The notes under the pieces are model-generated. The model saw only the letters and a program-made list of their open reading frames with translations, was not told the origin of the DNA and ran no database searches. Of a stretch of DNA of 64,000 nucleotides, positions 45,684 to 53,943 are shown in pieces. Origin of the DNA: Vulcanibacillus modesticaldus (GTDB lineage: Bacteria > Bacillota > Bacilli > Tepidibacillales > Tepidibacillaceae); the NCBI RefSeq assembly GCF_001730235.1, contig NZ_MIJF01000001.1:1-64000 (forward strand), in the 5' to 3' direction. Both the position numbers and the translations under genes were made by a program. Position 1 is the first letter of the stretch, and the number at the start of each line of letters is the position of its first letter.

Positions 45684-45956
45684 ATGGCAGTTCGTATTCG
45701 CTTAAAGCGCATGGGTGCTAAAAAAGCTCCATTCTATCGTGTGGTTGTTGCAGATTCTCGTTCTCCTCGTGATGGACGAATCGTTGAAGAAATTGGAACA
45801 TATAATCCATTAACTCAACCAGCACAAGTTAACATTGATGAAGAAAAAGCATTAAAATGGTTACAAACTGGTGCTAAACCATCTGATACAGTTCGCAATC
45901 TATTTAGCAAAGCTGGTATCTTAACAAAATTCCACGAACTAAGACAAGGCAAGTAA
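45684..45956 (+). CDS. rpsP: 30S ribosomal protein S16
   Basis: 90 residues: [41 protein letters not shown] and [10 protein letters not shown] are diagnostic. ATG 45684 has AAAGGAGGTGA ahead. Next in the ffh-rpsP-khpA order of Bacillus. Confidence 0.97.
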   Translation: MAVRIRLKRMGAKKAPFYRVVVADSRSPRDGRIVEEIGTYNPLTQPAQVNIDEEKALKWLQTGAKPSDTVRNLFSKAGILTKFHELRQGK

Positions 45957-46063
45957 TTCTTTTGATTTATTTATTGAGTATATATTTAGAGATAAGCCTT
46001 TTCATTGAATACTAATCTTTGTATTCTAGAGAAGCTGGCTTATTTTGGAGGTCTAAATCTAAA

Positions 46064-46291
46064 ATGAAGGAATTAGTAGAAGTGCTTGCAAAAGCACTTG
46101 TAGATCATCCTGAAGAAGTTCGTGTCAATGAAGTGGTAAAAGATCGTTCTATTGTTTACGAACTATCCGTGGCACCAGAAGATATGGGTAAAATAATTGG
46201 TAAACAAGGACGTATTGCAAAAGCTCTAAGGACTGTTGTGAATTCAGCAGCAGCTAAAGAGAAAAAACGTGTGACAATTGAGATCTTGTAA
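46064..46291 (+). CDS. khpA: KH-domain RNA-binding protein KhpA (YlqC)
   Basis: 75 residues. KH motif [19 protein letters not shown] near residues 44-62. KhpA pairs with KhpB/Jag and binds many RNAs, affecting cell elongation. ATG 46064 is preceded by GGAGG at an unusually long gap of about 12 bases; the open frame to 46019 has no better start. A terminator follows, separating it from ylqD. Confidence 0.93.
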   Translation: MKELVEVLAKALVDHPEEVRVNEVVKDRSIVYELSVAPEDMGKIIGKQGRIAKALRTVVNSAAAKEKKRVTIEIL

Positions 46292-46296
46292 GTAAG

Positions 46297-46322
46297 GGTG
46301 GAGGGTAACCTCCGCCTTTTTT
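46297..46322 (+). terminator. intrinsic terminator after khpA
   Basis: GGTGGAGG / CCTCCGCC (one G-T pair) around GTAA, then six Ts. Confidence 0.85.
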
Positions 46323-46378
46323 CAAAGTGTAATAAAGTGTTTTATATCTGATTTTTATAGCGGAATATAGGAGGGATT

Positions 46379-46789
46379 ATGAAAATAAAAGTACCTATTC
46401 CGGTTAAAATGGTCGTAACGAATAATTATAAAGCGAACATGATAGTAGAAATCGAAAAATCGATCAAGCAGATAAAAATTGAACTGGAACAGCTTCAATT
46501 TCAACAAAAAAAGCTTTTGTCTGAGGCGAAAAAAAAGGGGAATGAAGCGGTACGTATAGTTCAAGAGAGGATTGGTTACGAGCATCAAAGAAGAAAAGAA
46601 AAGTTAGATAAATTAGTTATTCAACTTGAACAAGTGGAAAGGCTAAAAGAAGGAGAAGAAATATTTTATAGTACCGTAGAGTCGGAGATAGAGATTAAGG
46701 TTGGAGATTCATGGGATGAAATTAATCGCTTCTCAGAAATTGTAGTAAAAGATGGAGTTATAATTGATATTAGAGGGAAAGGAGTGTGA
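46379..46789 (+). CDS. ylqD: YlqD family protein
   Basis: 136 residues. Starts IKVPIPVKMVVT, has a coiled-coil middle (about residues 25-80: IEKSIKQIKIELEQLQFQQKK) and ends in a small beta region (IEIKVGDSWDEI, IVVKDGVIIDIRG). The family has no known function and stands between khpA and rimM in Bacilli, as here. ATG 46379 follows TAGGAGG. Its TGA overlaps the region of the rimM start. Confidence 0.88.
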   Translation: MKIKVPIPVKMVVTNNYKANMIVEIEKSIKQIKIELEQLQFQQKKLLSEAKKKGNEAVRIVQERIGYEHQRRKEKLDKLVIQLEQVERLKEGEEIFYSTVESEIEIKVGDSWDEINRFSEIVVKDGVIIDIRGKGV

Positions 46790-46794
46790 ATCCC

Positions 46795-47319
46795 TTGGAC
46801 AACCAATTTATAAAAGTGGGTAAAATTGTTAATACTTTTGGTATTAGAGGAGAATTGAAAATATACTTATATACTGATTTTCCAAAAGAACGTTTTGAAA
46901 AAGGGAATCGGTTATACATTGGAAACATCGAAAAACCTAATCAATTAGAGGTTGAAATTCAGTCCTCTAAACCGTACAAAAACATGTATTTAATTAAATT
47001 AAGAGGCTTTGATAACATAAATGATGTTGAAAAATATAAAAATCTTTATTTATGGATAATGAAGGAGCAGCAGGGGGAATTAGAAGAAGGTGAATATTAT
47101 TATCATCAAATAATTGGTTGTAATGTTGTGACAACCGATGGACAAGAACTAGGAGTAGTAAAAGAAATCTTATCTCCTGGCGCCAATGATGTGTGGGTCG
47201 TAAGGCCACATAAGGGAACGAAGGAACTCCTTATTCCATACATAGACCCTGTTGTAAAAGACGTAGATATTGATAATAAAAAGATTGTGATTGAAGTTAT
47301 CGAAGGTTTATTGGATTAA
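46795..47319 (+). CDS. rimM: ribosome maturation factor RimM
   Basis: Helps 30S assembly around S19. 174 residues: FIKVGKIVNTFGIRGELKIY at the start, a first beta-barrel, and a PRC-barrel C-terminus (GVVKEILSPGANDVWVV, LLIPYIDPVVKDVD). TTG 46795 is preferred because AAAGGAG is ten bases ahead; the in-frame GTG 46786 lies only one base behind that site. trmD begins 12 bases after the stop. Confidence 0.94.
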   Translation: MDNQFIKVGKIVNTFGIRGELKIYLYTDFPKERFEKGNRLYIGNIEKPNQLEVEIQSSKPYKNMYLIKLRGFDNINDVEKYKNLYLWIMKEQQGELEEGEYYYHQIIGCNVVTTDGQELGVVKEILSPGANDVWVVRPHKGTKELLIPYIDPVVKDVDIDNKKIVIEVIEGLLD

Positions 47320-47331
47320 AAGGTGACGAAG

Positions 47332-48057
47332 ATGAAAATAGATATATTAACTTTATTTCCTGAGATGTTTCAAGGAGTATTAGGGTCAAGTATATTAAAA
47401 AGAGCTCAAGAAAAAGAAGTAGTGAAGATCAATCTGATTAATTTTCGAGATTTTTCTACTAGTAAACATAAAACAGTCGATGATTATCCATATGGTGGCG
47501 GAAATGGTATGGTATTAAAACCGGAACCGATTTTTGCTGCTGTAGAATCAATTACAGATCATGAAAAAGCTAGAATTATTATGCTTACCCCTCAAGGTAA
47601 GACTTTTAATCAAAGGATAGCTGAAGAATTAAAAGAAGAAAAACACCTTATTTTTTTATGTGGACATTACGAAGGATTTGATGAGAGAATTAGAGAACAC
47701 CTTGTAACTGATGAACTATCCATTGGTGATTACGTTTTAACAGGTGGAGAATTGGCTACTATGGTCGTGATGGATAGTGTCGTAAGACTATTGCCTGGAG
47801 TGCTCGGGAACGAGGGTTCGGTAGAGACTGACTCCTTTAGTACAGGATTGTTAGAATACCCCCAATATACTAGACCTGAGGTATTCAGAGAATGGAAAGT
47901 ACCTGAAATTTTATTATCTGGACATCATCAGAAAATAGAAGAATGGAGAAGAAAAGAATCTTTCAAAAGAACCCTAGAGCGTCGACCAGATCTTATAGAT
48001 ATAAATAAACTTGATGAAAAGGATCGGGCTTTAATAAAAGAACTAAAGCGGGATTAA
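47332..48057 (+). CDS. trmD: tRNA (guanine37-N1)-methyltransferase
   Basis: 241 residues, SPOUT family: [29 protein letters not shown], the knot loop [25 protein letters not shown] and the catalytic region [19 protein letters not shown]. Methylates G37 and prevents frameshifting. ATG 47332 has AAAGGTGA ahead; the GTG 47323 falls inside that site. Confidence 0.97.
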   Translation: MKIDILTLFPEMFQGVLGSSILKRAQEKEVVKINLINFRDFSTSKHKTVDDYPYGGGNGMVLKPEPIFAAVESITDHEKARIIMLTPQGKTFNQRIAEELKEEKHLIFLCGHYEGFDERIREHLVTDELSIGDYVLTGGELATMVVMDSVVRLLPGVLGNEGSVETDSFSTGLLEYPQYTRPEVFREWKVPEILLSGHHQKIEEWRRKESFKRTLERRPDLIDINKLDEKDRALIKELKRD

Positions 48058-48082
48058 ATCACTAATGATTATACTTTTTTAG

Positions 48083-48111
48083 TTGTATTTATATATAGAT
48101 TGTGGTAGAAT
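48083..48111 (+). promoter_or_regulatory. sigma-A type promoter for rplS
   Basis: TTGTAT (48083-48088), 17 bases, TAGAAT (48106-48111). It gives rplS its own transcript with a structured leader. Confidence 0.6.
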
Positions 48112-48127
48112 AACACTTGTTGATTAC

Positions 48128-48168
48128 GATGGTCCTCTAACTGCGGTACTAAACCAGTTATGAACATC
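48128..48168 (+). promoter_or_regulatory. structured leader ahead of rplS (L19 leader-like)
   Basis: Nested pairing: GATG (48128-48131) with CATC (48165-48168), and TAACTG (48138-48143) with CAGTTA (48155-48160). An L19 leader is known in Bacillus and is thought to be bound by L19. I infer the same role from position and pairing, not from a full match. Confidence 0.5.
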
Positions 48169-48191
48169 TGTGTGGAAGGAGGGAATCAACA

Positions 48192-48533
48192 ATGAATATA
48201 GTTCAAGAAATCACAAAGGAACAACTTCGTTCTGATATTCCTGAGTTTCGTCCTGGAGACACTTTACGTGTTCATGTAAAAGTAATTGAGGGACAACGTG
48301 AACGTATTCAGGTATTTGAAGGTGTTGTTATTAAACGCCGTGGTTCTGGAATTAGTGAAACTTTCACTGTAAGAAAAATTTCTTATGGTGTTGGTGTAGA
48401 ACGTACTTTTCCAATCCACTCACCAAAGATTGCTAAAATCGAAGTTACTCGTCGTGGTAAAGTTCGTCGTGCTAAATTGTATTACTTACGAGCATTACGT
48501 GGTAAAGCTGCACGAATCAAAGAAAGAATGTAG
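48192..48533 (+). CDS. rplS: 50S ribosomal protein L19
   Basis: 113 residues: [59 protein letters not shown] and the basic C-terminus [19 protein letters not shown] are diagnostic. ATG 48192 has GGAAGGAGGG ahead. Sits at the 30S-50S interface. Ends at a strong terminator. Confidence 0.97.
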   Translation: MNIVQEITKEQLRSDIPEFRPGDTLRVHVKVIEGQRERIQVFEGVVIKRRGSGISETFTVRKISYGVGVERTFPIHSPKIAKIEVTRRGKVRRAKLYYLRALRGKAARIKERM

Positions 48534-48544
48534 TTTGGAATTTG

Positions 48545-48580
48545 AAAAAAGGGGGGCTTGTTTAGGCAAGTCCCTTTTTT
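48545..48580 (+). terminator. intrinsic terminator after rplS
   Basis: AAAAAAGGG and CTTG arms pair with CAAG and CCCTTTTTT, around TTTAGG; a T-run ends it. Confidence 0.85.
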
Positions 48581-48643
48581 AACATTATTAAAATTCACAA
48601 ATATATAGTAGTTGTGATATTTATTGGGGAGATGGTTTTTAGG

Positions 48644-49144
48644 ATGCTTAGGAATATATATGAATGGCTTAAATCCTTGGTAATCGCCGCTTTGTTAGCC
48701 TACATAATTCATACATTTTTATTTGCTATCGTTATTGTAAGTGGGCCGTCTATGGAGCCAACTTTACATAATGGAGAAAGATTAATCCTTAATAAAATAG
48801 TTTACAAGATACATCCACCTGAACGTGGAGATATTATTGTTTTTCATGCTACTGAAACTGATGATTACATAAAAAGGGTTATTGGAATACCAGGAGATAA
48901 AATCGAATTTAAAAATAATCAATTATTTGTAAATGGACAACCTGTTGAAGAACCGTATTTAGGTGACGTCTATACAGGTGATATAAGTCCATTTACAGTG
49001 CCTGATGAAACCCTTTATGTTTTGGGAGATAATAGAAATAACAGTTCTGATAGTAGAATATTTGGTCCAGTAGCTATCGATAAAGTTGTTGGAAGGGTAA
49101 AAATAGTTATATGGCCATTAAACAAATTAGGATTCATTGATTAA
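48644..49144 (+). CDS. lepB: signal peptidase I, first copy
   Basis: 166 residues. One N-terminal membrane segment (about residues 12-32), catalytic serine in VSGPSMEPTL (Ser36), catalytic lysine in DDYIKRVIGIPGD (about residue 77), and GDNRNNSSDSR near the end. Cuts signal peptides of exported proteins. ATG 48644 has GGAGATGG eight bases ahead; ATG 48632 and GTG 48614 are in frame but poorly placed. A second copy follows after 16 bases. Confidence 0.93.
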   Translation: MLRNIYEWLKSLVIAALLAYIIHTFLFAIVIVSGPSMEPTLHNGERLILNKIVYKIHPPERGDIIVFHATETDDYIKRVIGIPGDKIEFKNNQLFVNGQPVEEPYLGDVYTGDISPFTVPDETLYVLGDNRNNSSDSRIFGPVAIDKVVGRVKIVIWPLNKLGFID

Positions 49145-49160
49145 TCTGGGAGGATAAGCG

Positions 49161-49727
49161 ATGGGTAATATTGGGGATGAAAGATATAAAGCAACTATGA
49201 AAGAACTGCTTGAATGGGGAAGAGCTATCTTACTAGCTATTGCATTAGCTTATTTTATTCGCTCCTTTCTATTTTCCCCATATATTGTTGATGGAAGATC
49301 TATGGTCGAAACTTTACATGATGGCGAAAGAGTCATCGTTAACGAATTGTCATATAGATTAGAACAACCAAAACGTGGAGATATTATTGTATTTCAATTT
49401 GATGAAAACAGTGCATATATCAAAAGGGTAATTGGAATCCCCGGGGATATAGTTGAAGTAAAAGACGACAATTTATATATCAATGGTGAATTGGTATCGG
49501 AGCCCTACATAGAAAAAAAGAAAAGAAAATTACATTCTAGAGGTCTCATTCTTACTGAAGATGTTAAACCAGTTAAAGTTAAAGATGGGCAGTTATTTGT
49601 AATGGGAGATAATCGTCGTAACAGTAAAGATAGTCGTGAGTTTGGAACAATTGATATTGACCAAGTAATTGGTAGAGCAGATCTGGTATTTTGGCCAATT
49701 GACAGTTTTAGATTTTTGAATGAGTAA
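49161..49727 (+). CDS. lepB: signal peptidase I, second copy
   Basis: 188 residues. N-terminal membrane segment (about residues 17-38), serine in VDGRSMVETLHDG, lysine in SAYIKRVIGIPGD, and GDNRRNSKDSREFG. The usual SMxPTL is SMVETL here, but the catalytic residues are present. It is about 20 residues longer than the first copy between the two beta domains (KKKRKLHSRGLILTED). Tandem copies probably arose by duplication and may differ in substrate choice. Confidence 0.92.
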   Translation: MGNIGDERYKATMKELLEWGRAILLAIALAYFIRSFLFSPYIVDGRSMVETLHDGERVIVNELSYRLEQPKRGDIIVFQFDENSAYIKRVIGIPGDIVEVKDDNLYINGELVSEPYIEKKKRKLHSRGLILTEDVKPVKVKDGQLFVMGDNRRNSKDSREFGTIDIDQVIGRADLVFWPIDSFRFLNE

Positions 49728-49751
49728 AAAATGTTGGAGTAGGTGATTTAC

Positions 49752-50594
49752 ATGAGTATCCAATGGTTTCCGGGACATATGGCCAAGGCACGAAGGGAAA
49801 TTACTGAAAAATTAAAATTAGTTGATATTGTCATCGAACTTTTAGATGCTAGGATACCAATTTCCAGTCGTAATCCGATGATAGATGAGATTGTAAAGCA
49901 AAAACCAAGGATAGTCTTATTAAATAAAAGCGATTTAGCTGACCCCAAAATTATGAATGAATGGGCAGAATTTTTTGAAAAGAAAGGCTTAAAGGCATTA
50001 TCGATTAGCTCCTCAAGTGGTAGAGGTATTTCAAATATTTTTAGAACAGCAGAAGAACTGGTTGCAGAAAAAAGAGAAGCACTTATAAAAAAAGGTGTAA
50101 AACCTCGAGCAGTTAGGGCGATGATACTAGGAATACCTAATGTAGGTAAATCGTCATTAATTAATCGTTTAGCAAACCGTAGTGTTGCTAAAACAGGTGA
50201 TAGACCGGGAGTTACAAAGGGACAGCAATGGATTAAAGTTGGTAAGTCTTTAGAATTACTAGATACACCAGGTATCTTGTGGCCAAAATTTGAAGATGTT
50301 CAAGTCGGTTATCGTTTAGCTGCTACCGGAGCGATTAAGGATGAGTTATTACATTTTGATGATATAGCTCTATTCATTGTCGATTATTTTAAAAAATATT
50401 ATCCCGAAAAGCTAAAAACCCGATATAATTTAGATCAGTTACCCTCAGATAATGTAGAGATAATTGAACTTATTGGGAGAAAAAGAGGTTGTTTAATTTC
50501 TGGTGGAAAGATCGATTTTGATAAAGCGGCAGAAATAATCGTAAGAGAATTAAGAGCTGGAAAATTAGGACGATTTTGTTTGGAAAAACCTTAA
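49752..50594 (+). CDS. rbgA: ribosome biogenesis GTPase RbgA (YlqF)
   Basis: Late 50S assembly factor. 280 residues, circularly permuted GTPase: G4 LLNKSDLAD comes first (about residue 57), then G5 SSSSGRG, G1 GIPNVGKSSLINRL near residue 127, and G3 DTPGI near 172. The start SIQWFPGHMAKA is diagnostic. C-terminal helical domain binds rRNA. ATG 49752 has TAGGTGA ahead. rnhB follows. Confidence 0.96.
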   Translation: MSIQWFPGHMAKARREITEKLKLVDIVIELLDARIPISSRNPMIDEIVKQKPRIVLLNKSDLADPKIMNEWAEFFEKKGLKALSISSSSGRGISNIFRTAEELVAEKREALIKKGVKPRAVRAMILGIPNVGKSSLINRLANRSVAKTGDRPGVTKGQQWIKVGKSLELLDTPGILWPKFEDVQVGYRLAATGAIKDELLHFDDIALFIVDYFKKYYPEKLKTRYNLDQLPSDNVEIIELIGRKRGCLISGGKIDFDKAAEIIVRELRAGKLGRFCLEKP

Positions 50595-50611
50595 ATATAG
50601 GAGAAATATAT

Positions 50612-51223
50612 ATGCTAAGTAATGAAAAAGAATTATGGTCAAAGGGCATCAAATTGATAGCAGGTATAGACGAGGTTGGTAGGGGAGCGTTATTTGGTGA
50701 TGTAGTTGCAGCCTGTGTTATCTTACCCCCCAATTTAGAAATTGAAGGGATAAATGATTCCAAAAAACTGACGCCCAAAAAAAGAGAAGAATTATTTGAA
50801 GTTATTAATAAAGAGGCTCTTTCAATCGGTATCGGGAGAGTGGAAGCCCAAATAATAGATGAAATAAATATCAAACAAGCAACCCTTCAAGCTATGAAAC
50901 AAGCGGTTACAACAATGAAAGTAAGACCTGAAATGTTATTAATTGATGCAGAGAAGATAAATATGGATATACCACAAATCTCCCTCATTAAAGGTGATTC
51001 AATTAGCCAATCAATAGCCGCTGCTTCAATAATTGCAAAAGTAACTAGGGATAGACTTTGTGAAGAGTGGGATGTGCTATATCCAGAGTATGGTTTAAAG
51101 AAACATAAGGGTTATGCAACAAAATTACATCAAGAAATGATCAAGAAACATGGTCCAACTCCTCTACATAGAAAATCTTTTCTGGGAAATATTCTACAAC
51201 AATCTCTGTTTGATTCAATTTAA
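50612..51223 (+). CDS. rnhB: ribonuclease HII
   Basis: Removes RNA from RNA-DNA hybrids and single ribonucleotides. 203 residues: IAGIDEVGRGALFGDVVAA with the first acidic pair, INDSKKLTPKKRE, LIDAEKI, KGDSISQSIAAASIIAKVTRD and the late HGPTPLHRKSF. In place of the usual GRGPLAG it has GRGALFG. ATG 50612 has AGGAGA seven bases ahead; the longer frame overlaps rbgA. Confidence 0.95.
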   Translation: MLSNEKELWSKGIKLIAGIDEVGRGALFGDVVAACVILPPNLEIEGINDSKKLTPKKREELFEVINKEALSIGIGRVEAQIIDEINIKQATLQAMKQAVTTMKVRPEMLLIDAEKINMDIPQISLIKGDSISQSIAAASIIAKVTRDRLCEEWDVLYPEYGLKKHKGYATKLHQEMIKKHGPTPLHRKSFLGNILQQSLFDSI

Positions 51224-51310
51224 CCTAGTTAGCTAGAAGTTTCTTCTGTCTTTTTGGAGATAGGAGCATTACTTTTGTAAAGGTAAATTTCGTAATTGGG
51301 GGAAATTAAA

Positions 51311-52627
51311 TTGTTTTCAACAAACCTGGTTATTAACTCTTTTTTTCAGTCATCGCTAAACAATGGAAAAGCTCAGCTGATAAATTTAAAACCTGATCAA
51401 ATTATTCATGGTCAGGTTTTAGAGATAATCGACCGTCATCATGCCATTGTATCTTTAAATAATTCTAAGGTTTTAACTAAGGTAGAGGTTCCAGTGTCCA
51501 AAGGTCAAAGTTTTTGGTTTCAAGTTACTTCAGCTGGAGAAGACATCAAATTAAAGATAGTTACTGAAAACAATTCCTCAAATCAACCTATAAAATCTCT
51601 CGGCGAAGTTTTGCAACAACTAAAATTGAAAAATACTGTTCAAAATCGTCAAATATTAACCGAAATGCTCAAAATCAATTTACCAATAGACAAGGAGACC
51701 ATAAACACTATTGCAAAATTAGTTGCAGAAGATCGAGAGATTATTAATATATTACAGGCTGTAAGATTATTAAAAGACAAAAAAATAGAAGTAACATCAG
51801 CTAATGTTAAGGCAGTTTATGAGTTATTTGAGAATGACAGTTTGTTAAATAAATTAAGTGATTTAGATAAAGAAGTTGTTAAACTATTATCGAACAATCA
51901 ATCTTTACCAACCAAAACAATCGTTTCTTTGGAGAAGTTGCATCAGCAAATAGCAAAACTAATCGAAGAATATGGCTACACGACAACGGTTGATAATTTA
52001 CAATCTTACAATGGAGAAAAAATTGATTATAAGCAAATAATTCCGAAACTTATCAAATTTATAGAATCATTTCAAAATAGACATTCATCTGATCTTCCAA
52101 ACCTCCAAGAAACTTCATTAAAGGAAAATTTGGAGCAATTATTTTCTGTGAGAGAAGTATTGCCTGAAAATCTAGTTAAAAGTCTTGATAAAACTGTTAA
52201 TCATATTGTCGGACAAAATCTAGTTATGTCGCCTGACCAATCAGACTTCTCCCAAATGATCCTTCAATTACCAGGGCCATTTCCTTTCTCAAAAAATCCG
52301 GTTTTTATCCAAATATATTCGAAAAACAAAAAAAATAGGGCAATTGATCCAGAAAATATGAACCTAGTTTTCCTATTTCAATTAGAAAACCTTGGAGATT
52401 TGATGATTAAATTGCAAGTTCTTCATAAACAACTGTTTTTTCAAGTATTTAATGACAATCCCATTACTAAGGAAATTATGAAGGAATTTGAGGCGGAATT
52501 TTTTGATTTTGTTAGGGATAATGGGTATCAAACTACTGGTATACGTTTTCAATCGTTTGAAAGTAACCGAGAGCAGATTGTTCCATCTTTAAAACCTCCA
52601 TACGAGGGAGTGGATATTAGAGTATGA
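51311..52627 (+). CDS. ylqG: FliK-like protein (YlqG family)
   Basis: About 438 residues. Mostly helical; the C-terminal 130 residues (from LPGPFPFSKNPVFIQIY to GIRFQSFE) resemble the FliK hook-length control C-domain, with the typical LGDLMIKLQVLHKQLFFQVF segment. Stands between rnhB and the FlhB-like ylqH as in B. subtilis, outside any flagellar cluster. TTG 51311 is preferred because GGGGGA lies about seven bases ahead; TTG 51296 is also in frame. Its TGA overlaps the ylqH start (ATGA). Function unknown. Confidence 0.8.
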   Translation: MFSTNLVINSFFQSSLNNGKAQLINLKPDQIIHGQVLEIIDRHHAIVSLNNSKVLTKVEVPVSKGQSFWFQVTSAGEDIKLKIVTENNSSNQPIKSLGEVLQQLKLKNTVQNRQILTEMLKINLPIDKETINTIAKLVAEDREIINILQAVRLLKDKKIEVTSANVKAVYELFENDSLLNKLSDLDKEVVKLLSNNQSLPTKTIVSLEKLHQQIAKLIEEYGYTTTVDNLQSYNGEKIDYKQIIPKLIKFIESFQNRHSSDLPNLQETSLKENLEQLFSVREVLPENLVKSLDKTVNHIVGQNLVMSPDQSDFSQMILQLPGPFPFSKNPVFIQIYSKNKKNRAIDPENMNLVFLFQLENLGDLMIKLQVLHKQLFFQVFNDNPITKEIMKEFEAEFFDFVRDNGYQTTGIRFQSFESNREQIVPSLKPPYEGVDIRV

Positions 52628-52908
52628 AGAATAATTCATTGAAAAAGGCGGTAGCCTTAAATTATGTTCCATCCAAGGATGAAGCTCCACAAATAATTGC
52701 CAAGGGCTCTGGTTATGTAGCAGAAAAAATTATCGAACAAGGAAAAAAACATGATGTAAAGATACACGAAGATCAATCTTTAATTCAATTATTGTATCAA
52801 TTGGAACTAAATCAACAAATCCCATCGGAGCTTTATCCTATCATAGCAGAAATCTTTGCCATGGTATATCAAGCTGAAAGAATTGCAGGTATCAAAAAAG
52901 ATGCCTGA
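52624..52908 (+). CDS. ylqH: FlhB-like cytoplasmic domain protein (YlqH)
   Basis: 94 residues, corresponding to the C-terminal cytoplasmic domain of FlhB/YscU without the membrane part: KAVALNYVPSKDEAPQIIAKGSGYVAEKI, then IPSELYPIIAEIFAMVY. The self-cleaving NPTH motif of FlhB is absent. The pairing with a FliK-like gene mirrors the FlhB-FliK partnership in flagellar export, so these two may work together in a process still unknown. Overlaps ylqG by four bases and yraN by eight. Confidence 0.88.
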   Translation: MKNNSLKKAVALNYVPSKDEAPQIIAKGSGYVAEKIIEQGKKHDVKIHEDQSLIQLLYQLELNQQIPSELYPIIAEIFAMVYQAERIAGIKKDA

Positions 52909-53263
52909 TAAGAGGAAGGCTTTGGGTAACTGGGGAGAAGATAAGGCTGTGCAATATCTGTTAGCGAAGGGATATAAACTGATTGTTAAGAATTGGCGTA
53001 ATCGTTTTGGTGAAATTGACCTAATCATGCTTGATAAAGAATGTATTGTATTTATTGAAGTAAGAACAAAAAATAATAGTAAGTTTGGCAAAGGATTAGA
53101 AACGATCAACCACAAAAAACAACAACAATTAGTAAGGATGGCAAATGCTTTTCTTCAGTATAAGAATTGGTGGGATAATTTGGTGCGTTTTGACATCATT
53201 TCAATCGATAAAATAGATGGAACTTTTTATATTAAACATTTAGAAAATGTTATTGAATTATAA
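52901..53263 (+). CDS. yraN: YraN/UPF0102 family nuclease-like protein
   Basis: 120 residues: KALGNWGEDKAVQYLLAKGY, NWRNRFGEIDLIMLD and CIVFIEVRTKNNSKFG, the E..D..ExR core of a restriction-endonuclease-like fold. Probably a nuclease acting on DNA; the role is not established. ATG 52901 is in the ylqH overlap. The frame is open further upstream but only inside ylqH. A terminator follows. Confidence 0.9.
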   Translation: MPDKRKALGNWGEDKAVQYLLAKGYKLIVKNWRNRFGEIDLIMLDKECIVFIEVRTKNNSKFGKGLETINHKKQQQLVRMANAFLQYKNWWDNLVRFDIISIDKIDGTFYIKHLENVIEL

Positions 53264-53273
53264 AAGCAATAAA

Positions 53274-53310
53274 AAAGATGACCCCAGATATTTTAAGAAG
53301 TCATCTTTCT
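53274..53310. terminator. hairpin terminator between yraN and arsC
   Basis: AAAGATGAC / GTCATCTTT, with A-run on one side and Ts on the other, between two converging genes. Confidence 0.7.
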
Positions 53311-53314
53311 CACC

Positions 53315-53764
53315 TTACTTGTCATTATTAGTATTTTCTTGTCTGATCTCCTGAAGCAGGTCATATACTAATTTGTCTATTTGATCCCTCACGTGACGAA
53401 ATACTGCCATGATCTCCTCTTCGGTACCTGTTGCCTTTGCAGGATCAGGTAATCCCCAATGAAGTCTTTTTACATGTGGTGGGGTATATGGACAGCGTTC
53501 TTCTGCATCTCCACAAAGTGTTATTGCATACATTGCATTATTCAACAATTGATCATCGATAATATCTGATGTTTGATTGCTTATATCAATGCCAACTTCT
53601 TTCATAGAAATAACCGCTTTTGGATTTAATCCATGTGCTTCAATTCCCGCACTATAAATTGCAAAATCTTCGTTAGCATATTTTTTGCCAAAACCCTCAG
53701 CCATTTGACTACGACATGAATTGCCTGTACAGATAAAATAGATTATTGGTTTGTTATTTTCCAT
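53315..53764 (-). CDS. arsC: arsenate reductase, thioredoxin-coupled type
   Basis: 149 residues, low-molecular-weight phosphatase fold. Cys12 in the loop CTGNSCRSQ, and the redox pair Cys84 and Cys91 in [11 protein letters not shown], exactly the three cysteines of the Bacillus/Staphylococcus enzyme; late [11 protein letters not shown] is also typical. Reduces arsenate to arsenite with thioredoxin. No arsR or efflux gene is beside it. ATG at 53764 is chosen because AGAGGTAAC precedes it; the longer frame to 53779 includes that site. Confidence 0.94.
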   Translation of the reverse strand: MENNKPIIYFICTGNSCRSQMAEGFGKKYANEDFAIYSAGIEAHGLNPKAVISMKEVGIDISNQTSDIIDDQLLNNAMYAITLCGDAEERCPYTPPHVKRLHWGLPDPAKATGTEEEIMAVFRHVRDQIDKLVYDLLQEIRQENTNNDK

Positions 53765-53943
53765 TTTGTTACCTCTCATTCCATTTTAGTATCATAATGC
53801 ACTTAATATATAAGCAAAGTTTTATTAAAAAAGCAAGTATATTTAGTTTGCTTTCTCCTTCTATTAAACTGATTTAAAAATATCAAAAAAATAAAGGAAT
53901 TGTCGGAAAATTTTTGAATTATTATTTATGAGGGGGGATGATT

